64,000 nt of DNA. Origin: Ichthyophthirius multifiliis. Lineage: Eukaryota; Ciliophora; Oligohymenophorea; Hymenostomatida. Made by a program: the position numbers and the translations under genes. Shown in pieces: positions 25,074 through 41,863 of this stretch (positions are counted from its first letter, which is position 1; each line of letters opens with the position of its first letter). Location of the stretch: assembly GCF_000220395.1 (NCBI RefSeq), contig NW_004086136.1:62001-126000 (forward strand). Reading direction: 5' to 3'. Below the pieces are notes generated by a model, which saw only the letters and a list, made by a program, of their open reading frames with translations, did no database searches and was not told the DNA's origin.

Positions 25074-26217
25074 TCATATATTCAAATGATTTAAATCATA
25101 TATTTAATTTTATGTAATTCTGAAAATATAATTTATTACTATTCCGATAAAGAGTCCAACTAATATTTATATAACTAATTATTTATAATTTTTTTTCTGA
25201 TGCTTTTATTTTTGCTAAGGAATCATGCTTTTTTTTTGCAATTAAGAGTTTATTTTTTAATTTTCTTTTTATAAAGTTTTATACACGTTTTCTTTTTCAT
25301 ATATTTTTTTTTATAAATTTTCATAATTATATTATAAATCCTAATATTTGCTTGTAATTTATTTTTAATCTAATAAGTCAATTTAGTATTAAATTTATTA
25401 CTTTTAAATAGTACTTCCGTTCTTATTTTTATTATTTATTTAAAATAATAAAACTTATTATTACATTTTTGTACTAAGATTAATACAAACTGTTTTCTGG
25501 TGAGTTTTTTTATTTAAGAAAAAGATTATTAAGAACATTTTTATTATCTTATGAAATAATCTCAATTTTAATTCTTCCTAATTCTTATTTTACAATATTA
25601 TTTGAATTTTATTTGAAAATTTAATCTAAATTTAGATTATTAACCTTTAAAAATATTACAGATATTTAAACAAAAAAATATATATAAATGTATTTACATT
25701 ATTTAATTAACAAATCATTATTTGAAAAGAATCTTTAAACAAATTATTTTTTAATAACTATTTTTATTTATTAATAATTTATGTTTAAAAATCTTACTTC
25801 AGGATTTAATTCAAATTTTATTTTTTATTAAGATTTAGGATTAATAATGCTTGAATGGGGGAAAATTTTATATTTTGTTTGATCTGTAGATTTTATCTTA
25901 TTTTCATACAATATTTTTTATTTAAATAATTATTTATTTTTATAATACTTTATATGCTTAATAATTTTCTGAATCGTTTATTAATGTTATTTCTGAATTT
26001 AAAAATTGATCAGGAAAATATTTAAACTTAATTGATTTATCGCTTAGTTTTAATAATGTAATATTCGAATATTTTCTATATTTATATTTTAATTTTTTTA
26101 AAAATAAATTTAAAAACCATTTTTTTATTAAAAATATACTAATTGTTAGCCGGCATCTTATTTTATTATTATTTAAATTAAATTGTTTTAATTTTTTTAT
26201 TTTCCATTTAAATAAAT
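25074..26217 (-). CDS. VAP-type protein: MSP domain, coiled coil, tail anchor
   Basis: Exons read, in order, MPANNQ-KYSNITLLKLSDKS, IKFKYFPDQFLNSEITLIN, STDQTKYKIFPHSSIINPKS and KDSFQIMICQL. This is the beta-sandwich pattern of major sperm protein domains as in VAPA/VAPB (F..P....L.L.N.....FKVKT, P..G.I.P..s). Next come a Gln/Lys-rich coiled coil and a single hydrophobic helix (VIQILVGLFIGIVINYIF) 16 residues from the end, the tail-anchor layout of ER VAPs. VAPs tether the ER to other membranes by binding FFAT motifs. At least five introns are needed. The exact start (26217, or the internal Met at 26156) is uncertain. It ends at TGA 25074-25076. Confidence 0.75.
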
Positions 26218-26769
26218 AATTTTATATTTAGAAAATATATTTATATAAAATAAAAATGTTTTAATTATTTAAAAAATAAACAAAACAAGAAAATTCTAAA
26301 TAATTATTTAATATATAAAATTTATATTATTACATAGTAATGTTATAAATAAAATATATTATAAATAATTTATATCAAATTCTTAAAATAAACTTATACT
26401 ATCCAACTAATTATAAAAGAATCCTTTTATTTTTAAATATAAGCGTTTAATATTCGTAAATAATATATATTTTTGCAAACAATTAATTATAACAAAAAAA
26501 AGTAAATAAAATATAAAAATTAATATATTTAGATATAAATATTTAATATATAATTAAAAAATGCTAACAAATTATATAAATTAATAATAATTTAATTACA
26601 ATCCCTAATAAAGAATTTATATTATTAACGAAAATAGGCTAACCTAACAATAAATATAACTAAAGGAAAATAATTTTAAAGATCTTTACAATAATTGTCC
26701 TTAAAACGAGGTAGCATTAATAATATAATTCAATCTAAGAAATTCAGATAATCTAAATAACAATAACAA
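26218..26769. other. Divergent spacer, no certain gene
   Basis: About 550 bases between the divergent VAP gene and the next plus-strand gene. A frame from 26562 (MLTNYINQQQFN..) is open for 70 codons but does not join the downstream exons. It may be 5' UTR or chance, because TGA is rare in this composition. Confidence 0.5.
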
Positions 26770-27626
26770 ATGGGTATTTCAGTAATCTCTAAAAAATTTA
26801 AGTAGAATTGTTTAGCATTATAATTTACATTAACTGAATAAATTGATATATGCGATATTTTTTACGAATTCGGTTGCAATACTTAAATTATTCATCAATT
26901 TTTTTTTATCTATTTACAGGATACGGAGAATTCAAAATAGATTATGAATTTTCTTTCTTATTATTTACATGCTTGAAATTATAAGTAAAGAATCCTTTTA
27001 ATATATTGTAATAACCTTAAACATAAACAATAATATAAGACAATTGTTTTTAATCTTTTAAAGAAACAGTTATTCTATTAAAATAATTTTAAAATAATAT
27101 ATTTAATATAGATTTTTAATTGAAATAAATATTGTTTGCATCTTACATAAAAAAATGTGTTTTTAATTCTTTAAAGTTATTATAAAATGAAATTCCTTAA
27201 AATATTTCTGAATTAAATATTTAATGGTTTACTTAAGTAAATGATAATTATTTTAAAATGGTAATTTTTGACTAAAAATAAAATGGAAACTAAATAAAAG
27301 ATTATTATAAAAATTGTCATATTTTTTATGAGTTTTTATGTAAATATTTTATAAACGATTAAAATTAAATTAATTAAATTTATAATTAAAAAATTGAAAG
27401 TATAAAAGATTTTCTAATAAACTAGAATGTATATGAAGCTTGCAAATTAATTTCTATGAATAATTCTTAAATTGTCGACTAAATTTATGAATTAAAAAAG
27501 TTAATTGAAAATACTAAAAAACAACAAGAAGATTTGTTGCTTAAAAAAAAAGCTTTAGAAACTTAACAGTTATATTTGAAATAATAAAAAAATAATTTCT
27601 AAGGAGATATACTAGAAATTAATTGA
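26770..27626 (+). CDS. Hypothetical protein with C-terminal coiled coil
   Basis: The start MGISVISKKFKQNCLALQ at 26770 has Gly at position 2, so N-myristoylation is possible. It is spliced once, at about 26880-26925 (..FYEFG | YGEFKIDYEFSFLLFTCLKL). The DICDIFYEFGYGEFKIDYEF block is reminiscent of a degenerate EF-hand but lacks the calcium ligands. The last 60 residues (QIYELKKLIENTKKQQEDLL) form a coiled coil. About 270 residues, TGA 27624-27626. No named family. Confidence 0.6.
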
Positions 27627-28052
27627 TTTTTTTTTATACATATATATATATATATATATTCATGTTTTTTATTTTTATTTTAATAAAAAAATAAAATATT
27701 AATTTATTTTATTTTAAAAAAATAATTTATTTATATAAAATAATTATTATTTTTTTTAAAAAAAGTTTTTTTTTTTTAAACAAAAAAAAGTTTATATATG
27801 AAAATATTATTAGTTTCGATTTTTTTTTAATTATAAATATTAGACTTAATTTTTATTTTATTAATAAATAAAATTTCTCATAATTATTATTCTTTTTAAA
27901 AAAAAAATATTAACAAATAATTATTTTTTATAAAATGAACTTTTTAAATTATACATTTTTAATAATAAATATTTTTTAGTGGTATATTTATTTTTTTTAT
28001 TAAAGAAAAAATAATCATATTTTTGAATAAAAAATAAATAAACAATATTAAA
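27627..28052. other. Intergenic A/T spacer
   Basis: 425 bases of A/T runs between two plus-strand genes, with a (TA)n tract at 27640-27660. Nothing further seen. Confidence 0.6.
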
Positions 28053-29723
<1,671 letters not shown>

Positions 29724-29902
29724 TAAAAAATAAAAAAAAATTTAAAAGATAAAATAATTAAAAATTAAAAATTATATATATATATTATTTTATTAATAAA
29801 AAAAAAATATTTGTTTTTATTGTTTTTTTTTTTATTTTTATTTTTTTTTTTAAAAAAACTTTTTTTTATATATATTTTTTAACAAATATATATTAATATA
29901 AA

Positions 29903-30896
29903 ATGTAATAAACAGAAAATATAGAAAGACTTTCGAATGAAATATAAGTGTTAAAATAATTAAATTTTACAAATAAATTTAATAATACATTAAAAAAACC
30001 TTAATTATTTACTTCGAATATACAAAAAGAAAACGATTTTTTTGAATTTTATAAAATATCTCATAAACAAACTTAAAATAATAAAAATTATAATATTTAA
30101 TAAAAATATAGAAATAATTCAAAACTTTAATAAAACAAGAGATTATAAGTATAAAGTTAATATAATATACAAAAGTTGGAATTTGAAAGTTTACAAAATG
30201 ACATTACTTTTTTAATGAATATTATAAATACAAAAAATAAAAAAGTAAATAAAAGATATGAAACTTTTTAAGATGAGGAAGTCTTATTTGATACAAAATT
30301 AACATTAAATAGTTATGGACATATAAGTTATAAATTATAAAAAGCTAATTTAAACATTTAAAATGTAAATTTAAATATATTTTTATTTACTTTTAAGTTA
30401 TAATATAGGAATAATATAAATAAAAAAATATAAATGAAAAATTTTTAAACAATAATATTGAAACTATTTAAACTAAAAAAAAAATATAAAATAACTTCAT
30501 GGATACTATATAAAAAAAAATTTAAAAATTAGAAGTTTTAAAGCAATTAAGTGCATAAACAACACCAAAAAAATAATTATTTTAATAAGATAGAAGCTAT
30601 TCAACAAAATACATATTGTAAAAAAATAATATTATATTATTAATAATTCAAAAAAAATAAAAATATTTAAAAATATAAAATAAATTATATTTAAATTAAT
30701 ATATAAAAAATTAATATATTTGTTAAATATTTATTTTATTTTAATTTTCAAATAAAATAGAAAATAAGATGGTTCAATCTATGATAAAATAAAAAAACCT
30801 AAATTAAGTTCTTTAAAACAAAATAAAGTTAAAAAAATATTAATAAAAATAGAAAATGAAAATAATATATAAAAAGTTTAGTCTTTTATAATATGA
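29903..30896 (+). CDS. Coiled-coil hypothetical protein
   Basis: From ATG 29903 (MQQTENIERLSNEIQVLKQL) through two introns (donor near 30364, and a longer one near 30617-30769) to TGA 30894-30896 (KVQSFII). Gln/Asn/Lys-rich with heptads at the N-terminus and around DTIQKKIQKLEVLKQLS. No known domain. Splice choices are plausible but not unique because the sequence is so A/T-rich. Confidence 0.5.
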
Positions 30897-31085
30897 ATAT
30901 TTCAAATAAAATATATAAATACATATATATATATCTATATTAATTAATATATAAATATAATTAATTATAAATATTTATATATATAATATATTTTTTAATT
31001 TTTTTTTTTTTTAAATTATGTATAAAAATATTTATAATATTTTTTATATATATTATAAATATATTTTTTTTATTTATTCATTTTT
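30897..31085. other. Convergent spacer
   Basis: 190 bases of TA-rich sequence between the ends of two convergent genes; no structure beyond microsatellite. Confidence 0.4.
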
Positions 31086-31894
31086 TCACAATATAATTTA
31101 CATTAATTATTTATTATTATATTTAGAAATTATATCATTATATGTAACTTTTTTTATTTAATCCTTATTTTTAGTTTTTATTTTTTTTAAAAACAAAAAA
31201 TATTTCAAAATTATAATATAATACTTAATTTTATTTTGGATATTTTTTTTTTTATATATATTTTTAGATATTTTTTCTCCCTTATTAAATTAAAAGTTCT
31301 AAACAAAATAATCTTAAATTAAAATTTTTTATTAAGAATATCTTAATCCAGGTCTAATTACAAGTCCTACTTTTTTATTTATTTATTTTTTAATGTCATT
31401 AATATATAATGTATTTATTATTCAGTTAAAAGTAAACTTTTAACTTGTCGTATAAATTGATATTATTTTTAGCTTCATAAAAATAGTTATTTTTAATAAA
31501 TTATTTTTGTATTAAAAGAAAAAGAAGATAGAATAGTATAAATTAAAAAAAATATATATTTTATTAAATACTTTCATTTTTTTAATTTACAGATTTATTT
31601 AGAATTTTTTTAAAACTAATTAAAGTTTTTATTCTAAAGCTAATTTATACTTTACTTAATTATGGATTAGAATATATACCTGGCACCTCTTTTAAAAAAA
31701 ATAATATAATATTTATAATTATTTATTTATAAAGTAATAATCATCACAATTTAAATATTTAAATTTACTAATTGTCAAATATATTGTATAAGCTTATTAA
31801 AACTTATAATAATTTTGTTAAAATATATAATTTTATGTATACATTATATAATATTTATTATTTTTGATTCTAAATCCTTTTTCTAAAAATACAT
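31086..31894 (-). CDS. Possible minus-strand gene, structure uncertain
   Basis: Pieces with coding-like composition occur on the minus strand: MYFQKKDLESKIINI, VPGIYSNPQLSKVQISFRIK, EAKNNINLYDKLKVYFQL and VGLVIRPGLRYSQQKILIQD, ending at TGA 31086-31088. They lie in more than one frame and must be joined by introns I cannot place with certainty. No family recognised. Confidence 0.35.
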
Positions 31895-32869
31895 AAAATT
31901 TAAAACAAATTTAAAATGAAATTAAAATTTTATTAAAATTAAAATTATTATTATCTTAATGATAATCACTTTTTATTATTTGTATTTTTATTATCTAAAT
32001 TTATGAAATATTTTATGATTAAGCTTTTAAAAATATATTAAGGATAAAATAAAAAAAATAAGTTTAAGGAATATGAATTTTAATTATAAAATAAAAATAA
32101 GATATAATTACATTTTTTTTAAATTATAATAAATAATATTAACTAAAAACAAATAATTAAAAAGATAATTTAATCATATTCTAATCAAAATATACAATAA
32201 TTAGAAAAAAGTAAAATTAGAAAAAAAAAAAAAAAAATTATAAAAAGTAAAAATTATTTTATATACATACAAATGTTATAAATAATCATTATATATAAAT
32301 CAAATTTAAAGTAATTAAATAAAAATAGTATTTTCTAAATGTGATTAAATAGAAAATTAATATTAATTAAAGATTCATAATGTTTATTGCAAATTTTGCG
32401 GTTATTTTTTTAAAAAAACTTTGATAAAATATTTTATTTTTAAAATTTAAAATGTTAAAAAATATATATTATAAATAAAAGCAGAAAAATATAAATGGGA
32501 TAAGAATATTAAATATAATTATGTTTAAAAGTAAATATATAAAAGTGAATTAATACAATTTTAAATAAATATTTATTAATATATATATATATATATATTA
32601 TACTATATATAAAAAAATAAAACTTTTTTTTATAAAAATAAAATAGTTCTTTATTATCTTTTTATTATCAAATTAAAAAATTAATATTTTTTTTTTAAAA
32701 AAAAAAATAAAAAAAACTATGCCTATATTTATTTATTATTTTTTAATACTACAAATAAAAATAGCTATAAAAAAAAATTATTATTATTATTTTTAAATAA
32801 AAACAAACAAAAAAATAATTTATATGTATATATTATAAATTTTAACAAAAAACTAAAAACAATAAAAAA
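31895..32869. other. Intergenic region, nothing recognised
   Basis: Nearly 1 kb of A/T-rich sequence with poly(A) and (TA)n tracts upstream of the ARMC9 gene. No frame shows coding composition. Confidence 0.5.
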
Positions 32870-34124
32870 ATGAAGAAAAATACCGGATAATTATCCTAAA
32901 GCAAGCCAAAAAAACAAAGCGCAAACGAAAAATAACGCCCAAAAAATTCAACAAAAATTACAAATTCAGAACGCTCTTAAAATTCAGCAAATTAAGAAAG
33001 ACTTTAAAGCAATTCAGGCCGTTAAAATATTAATAAAATAACTAATTTAATGGATAATAATTTTATAATTAATGATAATGATCAACCCCCAATATTAAAT
33101 ATTTAATAATAAGAATTAATAAAAATAATATAAGATTATCTTTTAAAGATTAATTGTAATTAAACATATGAAGTTTTTATAAAAGAGATATCAATACCAA
33201 ATAAATAATAATCATAAAAAGAGCATATATATAATAATATTATTAATGTAATTTTTATTTTTATATTTAAAATAATAAAATAAAAATATCTAATCTATAA
33301 AATATATGTATATATATATTTAGTCTTTTAATAAAGGAAACAGAGATTGCTTTTTTAATTATGGAAAAACCTTTCTCATCCTAAATAAGAACATGAATTA
33401 GACAAAGTATTTTTTATTATTATTTTTTTTAAACACAAAAAAAAACAAATTATAAATTTTTAAAAATATACTTTTTACATATACAAATTAGTTAGAATTT
33501 TACATTCAAATATATTTCCTTATTTATGATATTCATCCTTTATTTAAATAAAGACAATAAATTTTTCAAGAAAAAATAGATTATTTTAAACATTATTTAG
33601 ATTCAAAAGGATCAGAATTAGCAAAAACAAGCGAATTATTATGCTTTTATGCACTTCCATATGTCTAAAAGCCATTATAACATGTCGGCTTTAAATAATT
33701 ATTTGAAAAAAAATGGGTATAAGACTTATTAACAAAATTAAAAGAAAGATTAGATGCTGCTATAAAATAAGCAGATACATAAACAGTACTAGAATAAATG
33801 TATGAATATTATAAATAAAAAAATAATAACCAAAATTAGCCAATATAAGTAAAAATTGTTCAAAATAATAACAGTGTAAGTTATGTTTAATAAGACACAT
33901 CCTAATTTTTAGGCGAAAATTCATATATGAATGATAATTTAAGAAATAATACTTAATATTTGACTATAATTTAAGAATTAAACTATAAATATAATAATTT
34001 ACATAAAATTTATTTGTAGGCATAAGAATAAGCAAAATAAACAATTATGGATTCGCATTAAAAATGGTTTAAAATAGGACAAGATTTAGTTTCGCTATCT
34101 AAAGAAGTAATTAAATAAAAAATT

Positions 34125-34155
<31 letters not shown>

Positions 34156-35062
34156 GATATATATATATATATATATATTTAATTAAATAAAGTTAATTAT
34201 TTTGTCTGAAAAAAAAGATATTTAGAGTGAATAATATTAAAATATAATGGAAGGATTTAAAAAGAAGTTGGTTAAATATGAACATTTTTTAAATTCTAAT
34301 ATTGATGATTTAATACATTAGAGTTAAGATATTTCGCTTTTTAATAATTAAATGAGTATATTGGATAATGAATAAATTAATAATAATCAAATTTTTTAAA
34401 AATAGTAAGAATTAGTATAATAAAAAGAATATATAATATAATAATAAAGTAATTAATAATAATATTAAAATTAATAATAATAAATATAATTATAATAATA
34501 ATAAAAATAATAATAGATTTGTCAAATATAATATTTACCTTTAGATTTTTATAAAATAAAAAATATAATTAAATTAAATAATAACGATTAATTATCTATT
34601 AATATATTATAATCTTTAAGATGGAGAATTACGAAAACTAAAAATGGATTGATGAGAAGAGTAGTAGTTATATCTTATACTATAAATGATATATTAGGAG
34701 GAAAAAATAATGACATAATTTTATAATAATCAATTTTTTATTCTTAAAATGTAAAAATTATCGAGTAAAATATAATTCTTATTTATTTTATTTAATTCTT
34801 TTAAATAATTAATTAAAAGGTATGGATTAAGACTGACAAATGCAATAGCTTCAGATTTTTAAGGTCGAACTTATTTAGTTGAATGCCCTAATCTAATAAA
34901 AATATTAATCCGAATACTCAAAAATGAAAATGATGATAATTGCACAAGAAGAAATGCACTAGGTGCTTTATAAAAACTTTCCTTAAGGAGAACATGTCAA
35001 TTAATTATGATAGAAAATGATGTAATAGAATGGATAATAAAAAAACTAAAATATGTAAAAAA

Positions 35063-35130
<68 letters not shown>

Positions 35131-35950
35131 CATATGCATATTTATTTTCATATTTTTACATATAATTTTATTTATTTTCTGAGGATAAAAATCTTTTAAG
35201 TGAATATAGTTATGAATATGCAACTGCTTTATTTATGAACTTATCTTTAAGGACATTAGGAAAAGATAAATGCTAATAAAATTCTGTCGAAGTTTTATAA
35301 GTATTATATTCTTTATTAGAACATAATAGTTAATAAGTTCGAACATTCGTAAACGGAACTTTATATTCATTATTAAGTAGATCTGTATTAAAAGAATAAG
35401 CTAAAAAATTAAATTTTTTATAATTTTTAAATTACTTGAAATTAAATTCAAACGAAATATTTTATAAATAAATATAGTAAATATATATATATATAAATAA
35501 AATTAATTTAAATTTTAATTAGATATATAATAGATTAATTATAAAGTGATGATTATAATGAAGAAAATAGCATATCTGATTAAGAAGAGGAAAACAATGA
35601 AGATGATTTTGAAAACGAAGAAATTGATGAAGAAGTAGATGGCTAAAAAAATGAAGAAGATGAAGAAGACGATGAAAAAACGAATAAATTAATACTGATT
35701 ATTTAATTGGAGAAAATCTTCTTTTATAAAATTTTATCTTAAGAGGTTAAGAAGCTTTAAAACAAAATAAACAAATAAGAAATGTAATAGATGAAAATAA
35801 AAAGACTAATATGAATATTTATAGTTATTAAAAATAAGAAAAAGAAACTATTATGTTACCCAATTCACCTTCTTTAATAATCAGTTAAATTTTAGAAAAT
35901 ATAAAAGATAATAATATAAACAAAATAAATAATAATAAATTAGATTAAAC

Positions 35951-35985
<35 letters not shown>

Positions 35986-36137
35986 TATAATAATAATAAT
36001 AATAATTATAACAATAATAACAATAACCATAACTATAAGAAATTAAATAATTAGATAAATAAGTAGTATAAGATTTCTAAGCATTTGAGCCTAGACCAAA
36101 AATTTCGCGTACACCTTCTCCAAAAATAACTTTATGA
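32870..36137 (+). CDS. ARMC9: ARMC9-like LisH/armadillo ciliary protein
   Basis: A Lys/Ser/Asn-rich leader ([20 protein letters not shown]) precedes a LisH-like segment ([21 protein letters not shown]). Then comes [41 protein letters not shown], the conserved ARMC9 region (human: [28 protein letters not shown]). Armadillo parts follow: [32 protein letters not shown] and [22 protein letters not shown]. In humans ARMC9 is a Joubert syndrome protein of the ciliary base/tip; the Tetrahymena homologue localises to basal bodies and cilia. At least eight introns; one near 35053-35190 contains a long (TA)n. An acidic stretch leads to a poly-Gln run of TAA codons at 35948-36050. One base is missing in the A6 run at 35675-35680. 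TGA 36135-36137. Confidence 0.88.
35948..36050 (+). repeat. TAA-triplet microsatellite encoding poly-Gln
   Basis: About 30 TAA-type codons, with occasional TTA/CAA, lie in frame near the C-terminus of the ARMC9-like protein. Under code 6 they give a Gln tract; under the standard code they would be consecutive stops. Confidence 0.8.
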
Positions 36138-36474
36138 TTAATTTATTGTAATAACAGATTTAAAAATTTAATAAATAATATATTGTATTATTTTTTATTA
36201 AAAAAAATATCTTTTATTTTTATTTTTTAAATATATCTATATTTTATATATATATAAATTTTTATTTTATAATAAAGAAAAAAAAAAAATGAAATTATAC
36301 TTAATATAAATTTAATTAAATATTCATATATATTTTTACATTTTTTTAATAAAAAGTATAAAAATTCATTAATATTTTATATTTTAAATTAATTAATAAA
36401 TATAAATCTTTGTTAAAAAAATAAATATATATATATATTTATATTTATTAAATAAATAAAATTTTCAATTTCTT
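36138..36474. other. Convergent spacer between ARMC9-like and AGC kinase genes
   Basis: 337 bases of A/T; the two flanking genes end toward each other. No hairpin terminator visible. Confidence 0.5.
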
Positions 36475-39353
<2,879 letters not shown>

Positions 39354-39811
39354 GTTTTTTGTGTGTGTTTTTTTTATTTTTTATATATTTTTTTAATTTG
39401 TTTATTTTTTAAATTTTGTTTTTTAAATTAATTATTAAAACAATTTTTTTAAAAATAAATTTCTTTCGTACATATGTAAATAGTAGTTTATTATTATAAA
39501 TGTTTTTTTTTTTTTTTTTATGTTTTTATTTAATAAGTATTAAAATTATATATATATTTATTTCTTTTTAAAATAGTTTTATTTAATAAACTGTTTTTTA
39601 AAATTAAAAATATAATACAATAAACAAATAAATTTATTTAATCAAATTATTTTTATTTCAATTTATATTCTTTATTACTAATTATTTAAGTTTATAATTA
39701 TTAAAATAAGTTATATTTTTAAAAATTAATTATTATTAAAATTGAGTTATATTTAAATAGATGTTATTAAATAAAAGAAAAAATCCTAATAATCCTATAA
39801 ATTTAATATAA

Positions 39812-39860
<49 letters not shown>

Positions 39861-39873
39861 TATTTTATATATT
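39354..39873. other. Intergenic spacer with (TA)n
   Basis: About 520 bases upstream of the AGC kinase and next to the first snoRNA-like unit, with a (TA)n of about 40 bases at 39817-39856. No gene. Confidence 0.5.
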
Positions 39874-39957
39874 TTTTGTCAGAGACTGAATTTGATCATC
39901 GTGTTTTTACATAGTAAAAACACTCTTCTCAAGAGGTGTCAGTTGTTTCATCAAAAT
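39874..39957 (-). ncRNA. Box C/D snoRNA-like unit 1
   Basis: On the minus strand: box C TGATGAA (39948-39953 complement), an internal CTGA (39939-39942), a C'-like GATGATC (39894-39900) and terminal box D CTGA (39879-39882). Between the inner boxes are two perfect short hairpins (GTGTTTTTAC/GTAAAAACAC and CTCTT/AAGAG). The terminal stem is only T/A. Far richer in G/C than the flanks. Guide targets not assigned; the internal hairpins are unusual for a simple guide. Confidence 0.6.
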
Positions 39958-40156
39958 AAAAAAAAATTATATTAATTATATTTATTTATATTACTTTTGA
40001 AAATTTATTTTAAAACTCTTTCTAATTTTTTAAGGATAATTCTTTGTGCAAATAAAATTAATATTAACAAAAGCCTTAAAATATTAAAATAAAATTAATA
40101 TGATTAATTGTTTAATAAATTTAATAATATATTTTAATTATATATATATATATAAT

Positions 40157-40228
40157 TAATCAGGCAGCTAAGGGTTTTGTAATCAATTAAAATTATCAGA
40201 AACTCTAGTCAAATAATATCATCAGATT
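40157..40228 (-). ncRNA. Box C/D snoRNA-like unit 2
   Basis: Minus strand: CTGATGATAT (box C), D' TTTCTGATAA, box D GCCTGATT, with terminal complementarity AATC/GATT. Length about 70 nt. The segment before box D (ACAAAACCCTTAGCTGC) would be the guide; I could not assign its rRNA site. Confidence 0.65.
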
Positions 40229-40393
40229 ATTATTTTTATATATATATTATGATTATAATGTTATTACTTTTTTTAATTAGATTAGACAAAATAAAATAAT
40301 GTTTTATTTATTAAAGAAATAAGTATTTTCTAACATTCTGTATTTAATATTATTAAAATAAATATATATTTTTATTATTAATAAGTAAAATTT

Positions 40394-40464
40394 ATAATCA
40401 GTTAGTTGTAAATTTTCCTCAATTTAAAATTTTGGAGAGATTCCACACAATGATACATCAAATT
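40394..40464 (-). ncRNA. Box C/D snoRNA-like unit 3
   Basis: Minus strand: box C TTTGATGTA, box D AACTGATT, terminal stem ATAAT/ATTAT. Guide candidate before box D is AATTTACAACTAA. About 70 nt, flanked by pure A/T. Confidence 0.6.
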
Positions 40465-40557
40465 ATAATTATTATTTTTATAATTTTTTTTTTAATTTTA
40501 CCTATAATTAAAAAAATAAGAATATAAAATAATATTTATATTATAATTATATATATA

Positions 40558-40623
40558 TAAATCAGTTAGGAGCGAAAGAATTTACATCAATATTAAATTC
40601 AGATGACTACAAATCATCAGTTA
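40558..40623 (-). ncRNA. Box C/D snoRNA-like unit 4, probable LSU rRNA guide
   Basis: Minus strand has all four boxes: C CTGATGATTT, D' CATCTGAA, C' TTGATGTAA, D AACTGATT. The segment before D, TTCTTTCGCTCCTA, is complementary to GAGCGAAAGA, a conserved LSU rRNA string, so a 2'-O-methylation guide role is likely. Pairing was judged from memory of the rRNA, not aligned. Confidence 0.72.
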
Positions 40624-40779
40624 AATATATATTTTATTTATATATTTTTATTTATTTATAAAATACCTTAATAATTTCAATAAAAGAAACAAATAATTAG
40701 ATTAATTAACGAGTAAAAAAAATATCTTTAGAAAAAAAAGATTTTTAATATTTATAATAAGAAAAATATATTTATAATT

Positions 40780-40856
40780 TAAATCAGAGATCTTGGTGGT
40801 AAATCGTCATACTCTTAAAAAGAGTCAAGAGTAGCAAATATATTGTCATCATATTA
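40780..40856 (-). ncRNA. SNORD24: U24 (SNORD24/snR24-like) box C/D snoRNA
   Basis: Minus strand: box C ATGATGACA, first guide ATATTTGCTACTC followed by a TTGA-type D', then ACCACCAAGATC before box D TCTGATT. Human/yeast U24 has the same two guides in the same order (AATATTTGCTA..CTGA and ACCACCAAGATCGCTGA) directed at large-subunit rRNA 2'-O-methyl sites. Both guides and both boxes match, which makes this the most certain RNA gene in the cluster. Confidence 0.85.
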
Positions 40857-40954
40857 TATTATAATATATATTATGTATTTATATATTACCTATTAATATG
40901 TAAAATAAAATAAAAATATAGTTATTAATTATAATAATTTAATATTTAATAAAT

Positions 40955-41025
40955 ATATTCAGGTCCATAAGCCTATAACCAATGCCGTAGCGTATTACTG
41001 GGGCGGCTAATTAGTCATCAATAAT
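40955..41025 (-). ncRNA. Box C/D snoRNA-like unit 6, G/C-rich
   Basis: Minus strand: box C TTGATGACT, box D ACCTGAAT. The interior (AGCCGCCCCAGT .. CTACGGCATTGG .. AGGCTTATGG) is the most G/C-rich non-coding stretch in the window. GCCGCCCCAGT is complementary to ACTGGGGCGGC, a conserved LSU rRNA segment, but no D' box sits right after it, so the guide role is uncertain. Confidence 0.62.
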
Positions 41026-41550
41026 AATAATATATATATAATATATTTATATTAATATATATATATATATATATATATTTATAATTATTACCTTTATTTA
41101 TAAAGAAGAATCAACTTAGTCTAGTTATTAAATAAGATTTAAATAAACTTTTATAAGTAATATTTTTAATATTATTAATTTTATTAATAATTTATTATTT
41201 TTTTATATATTATTATTATTATTAATTTTATAACATTAGTTTATATAGTATTTCCATTTATTTATATAAAATCTATTATTATTTATATTATTAATTTTTC
41301 TAAAATTATTAAAGATTATTAGTTTATTGATTATTTTATGATTATTGTTATTATTGATTTTATTATTATAATTAATTTTTATATATTTTTATTAAACTAT
41401 AATCAATAATATAAAGTTGTTAATATAAATTATTAATAAGAAATCTTTAAAAATATATTATTTATTCTTTCTATTATTTTAAAAATAAAATTAAAATATA
41501 AGTAAATTATTAAAGTTTTATAAAATTATTTTAATAATTATCTCTTATTA

Positions 41551-41681
41551 TATTTGCTCTGACAAATGCCTCATTTAGAATCACGGAAAACAGAAAAAAA
41601 TCAAATTTTAATCAAAAAAACTTTGAAAAAAACATGACAATTTTCCAGTCATTCTCGTCATCGTTTCTTCATCGCAAATAT
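41551..41681. ncRNA. Larger structured RNA candidate of unknown class
   Basis: About 130 nt bounded by an 8-bp inverted repeat (ATATTTGC / GCAAATAT), with inner hairpins ATGAC/GTCAT and AAATG/CATTT. On the minus strand GCGATGAAG and ACGATGACG resemble box C, but no CTGA box D lies near the other end. Plus-strand and minus-strand readings are both possible. Clearly more complex than the flanks. Not U1-U6, U3, telomerase RNA or tRNA as far as I can judge by motif. Confidence 0.45.
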
Positions 41682-41863
41682 TTTTTATAAGATTAAATTA
41701 TTATAATTATAATATTATAAGATAAATTATTATATTATAATTAACATTAATAATATATATAAGTATATATATATATATATTTAATGTATATATATATATA
41801 TATTTATATATAATTATTTTAAAAAAAATATTTTTATAAATTATTTATTAAAAATTATATAAA

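Noticed and set aside
35005-35223. Minus-strand ORF with Tyr-Ile repeats
   Set aside because: Produced by the (TA)n inside an ARMC9-like intron.
39817-39856. Long (TA)n as a possible replication origin or matrix site
   Set aside because: Comparable (TA)n tracts occur in many introns and spacers of the window; nothing marks this one.
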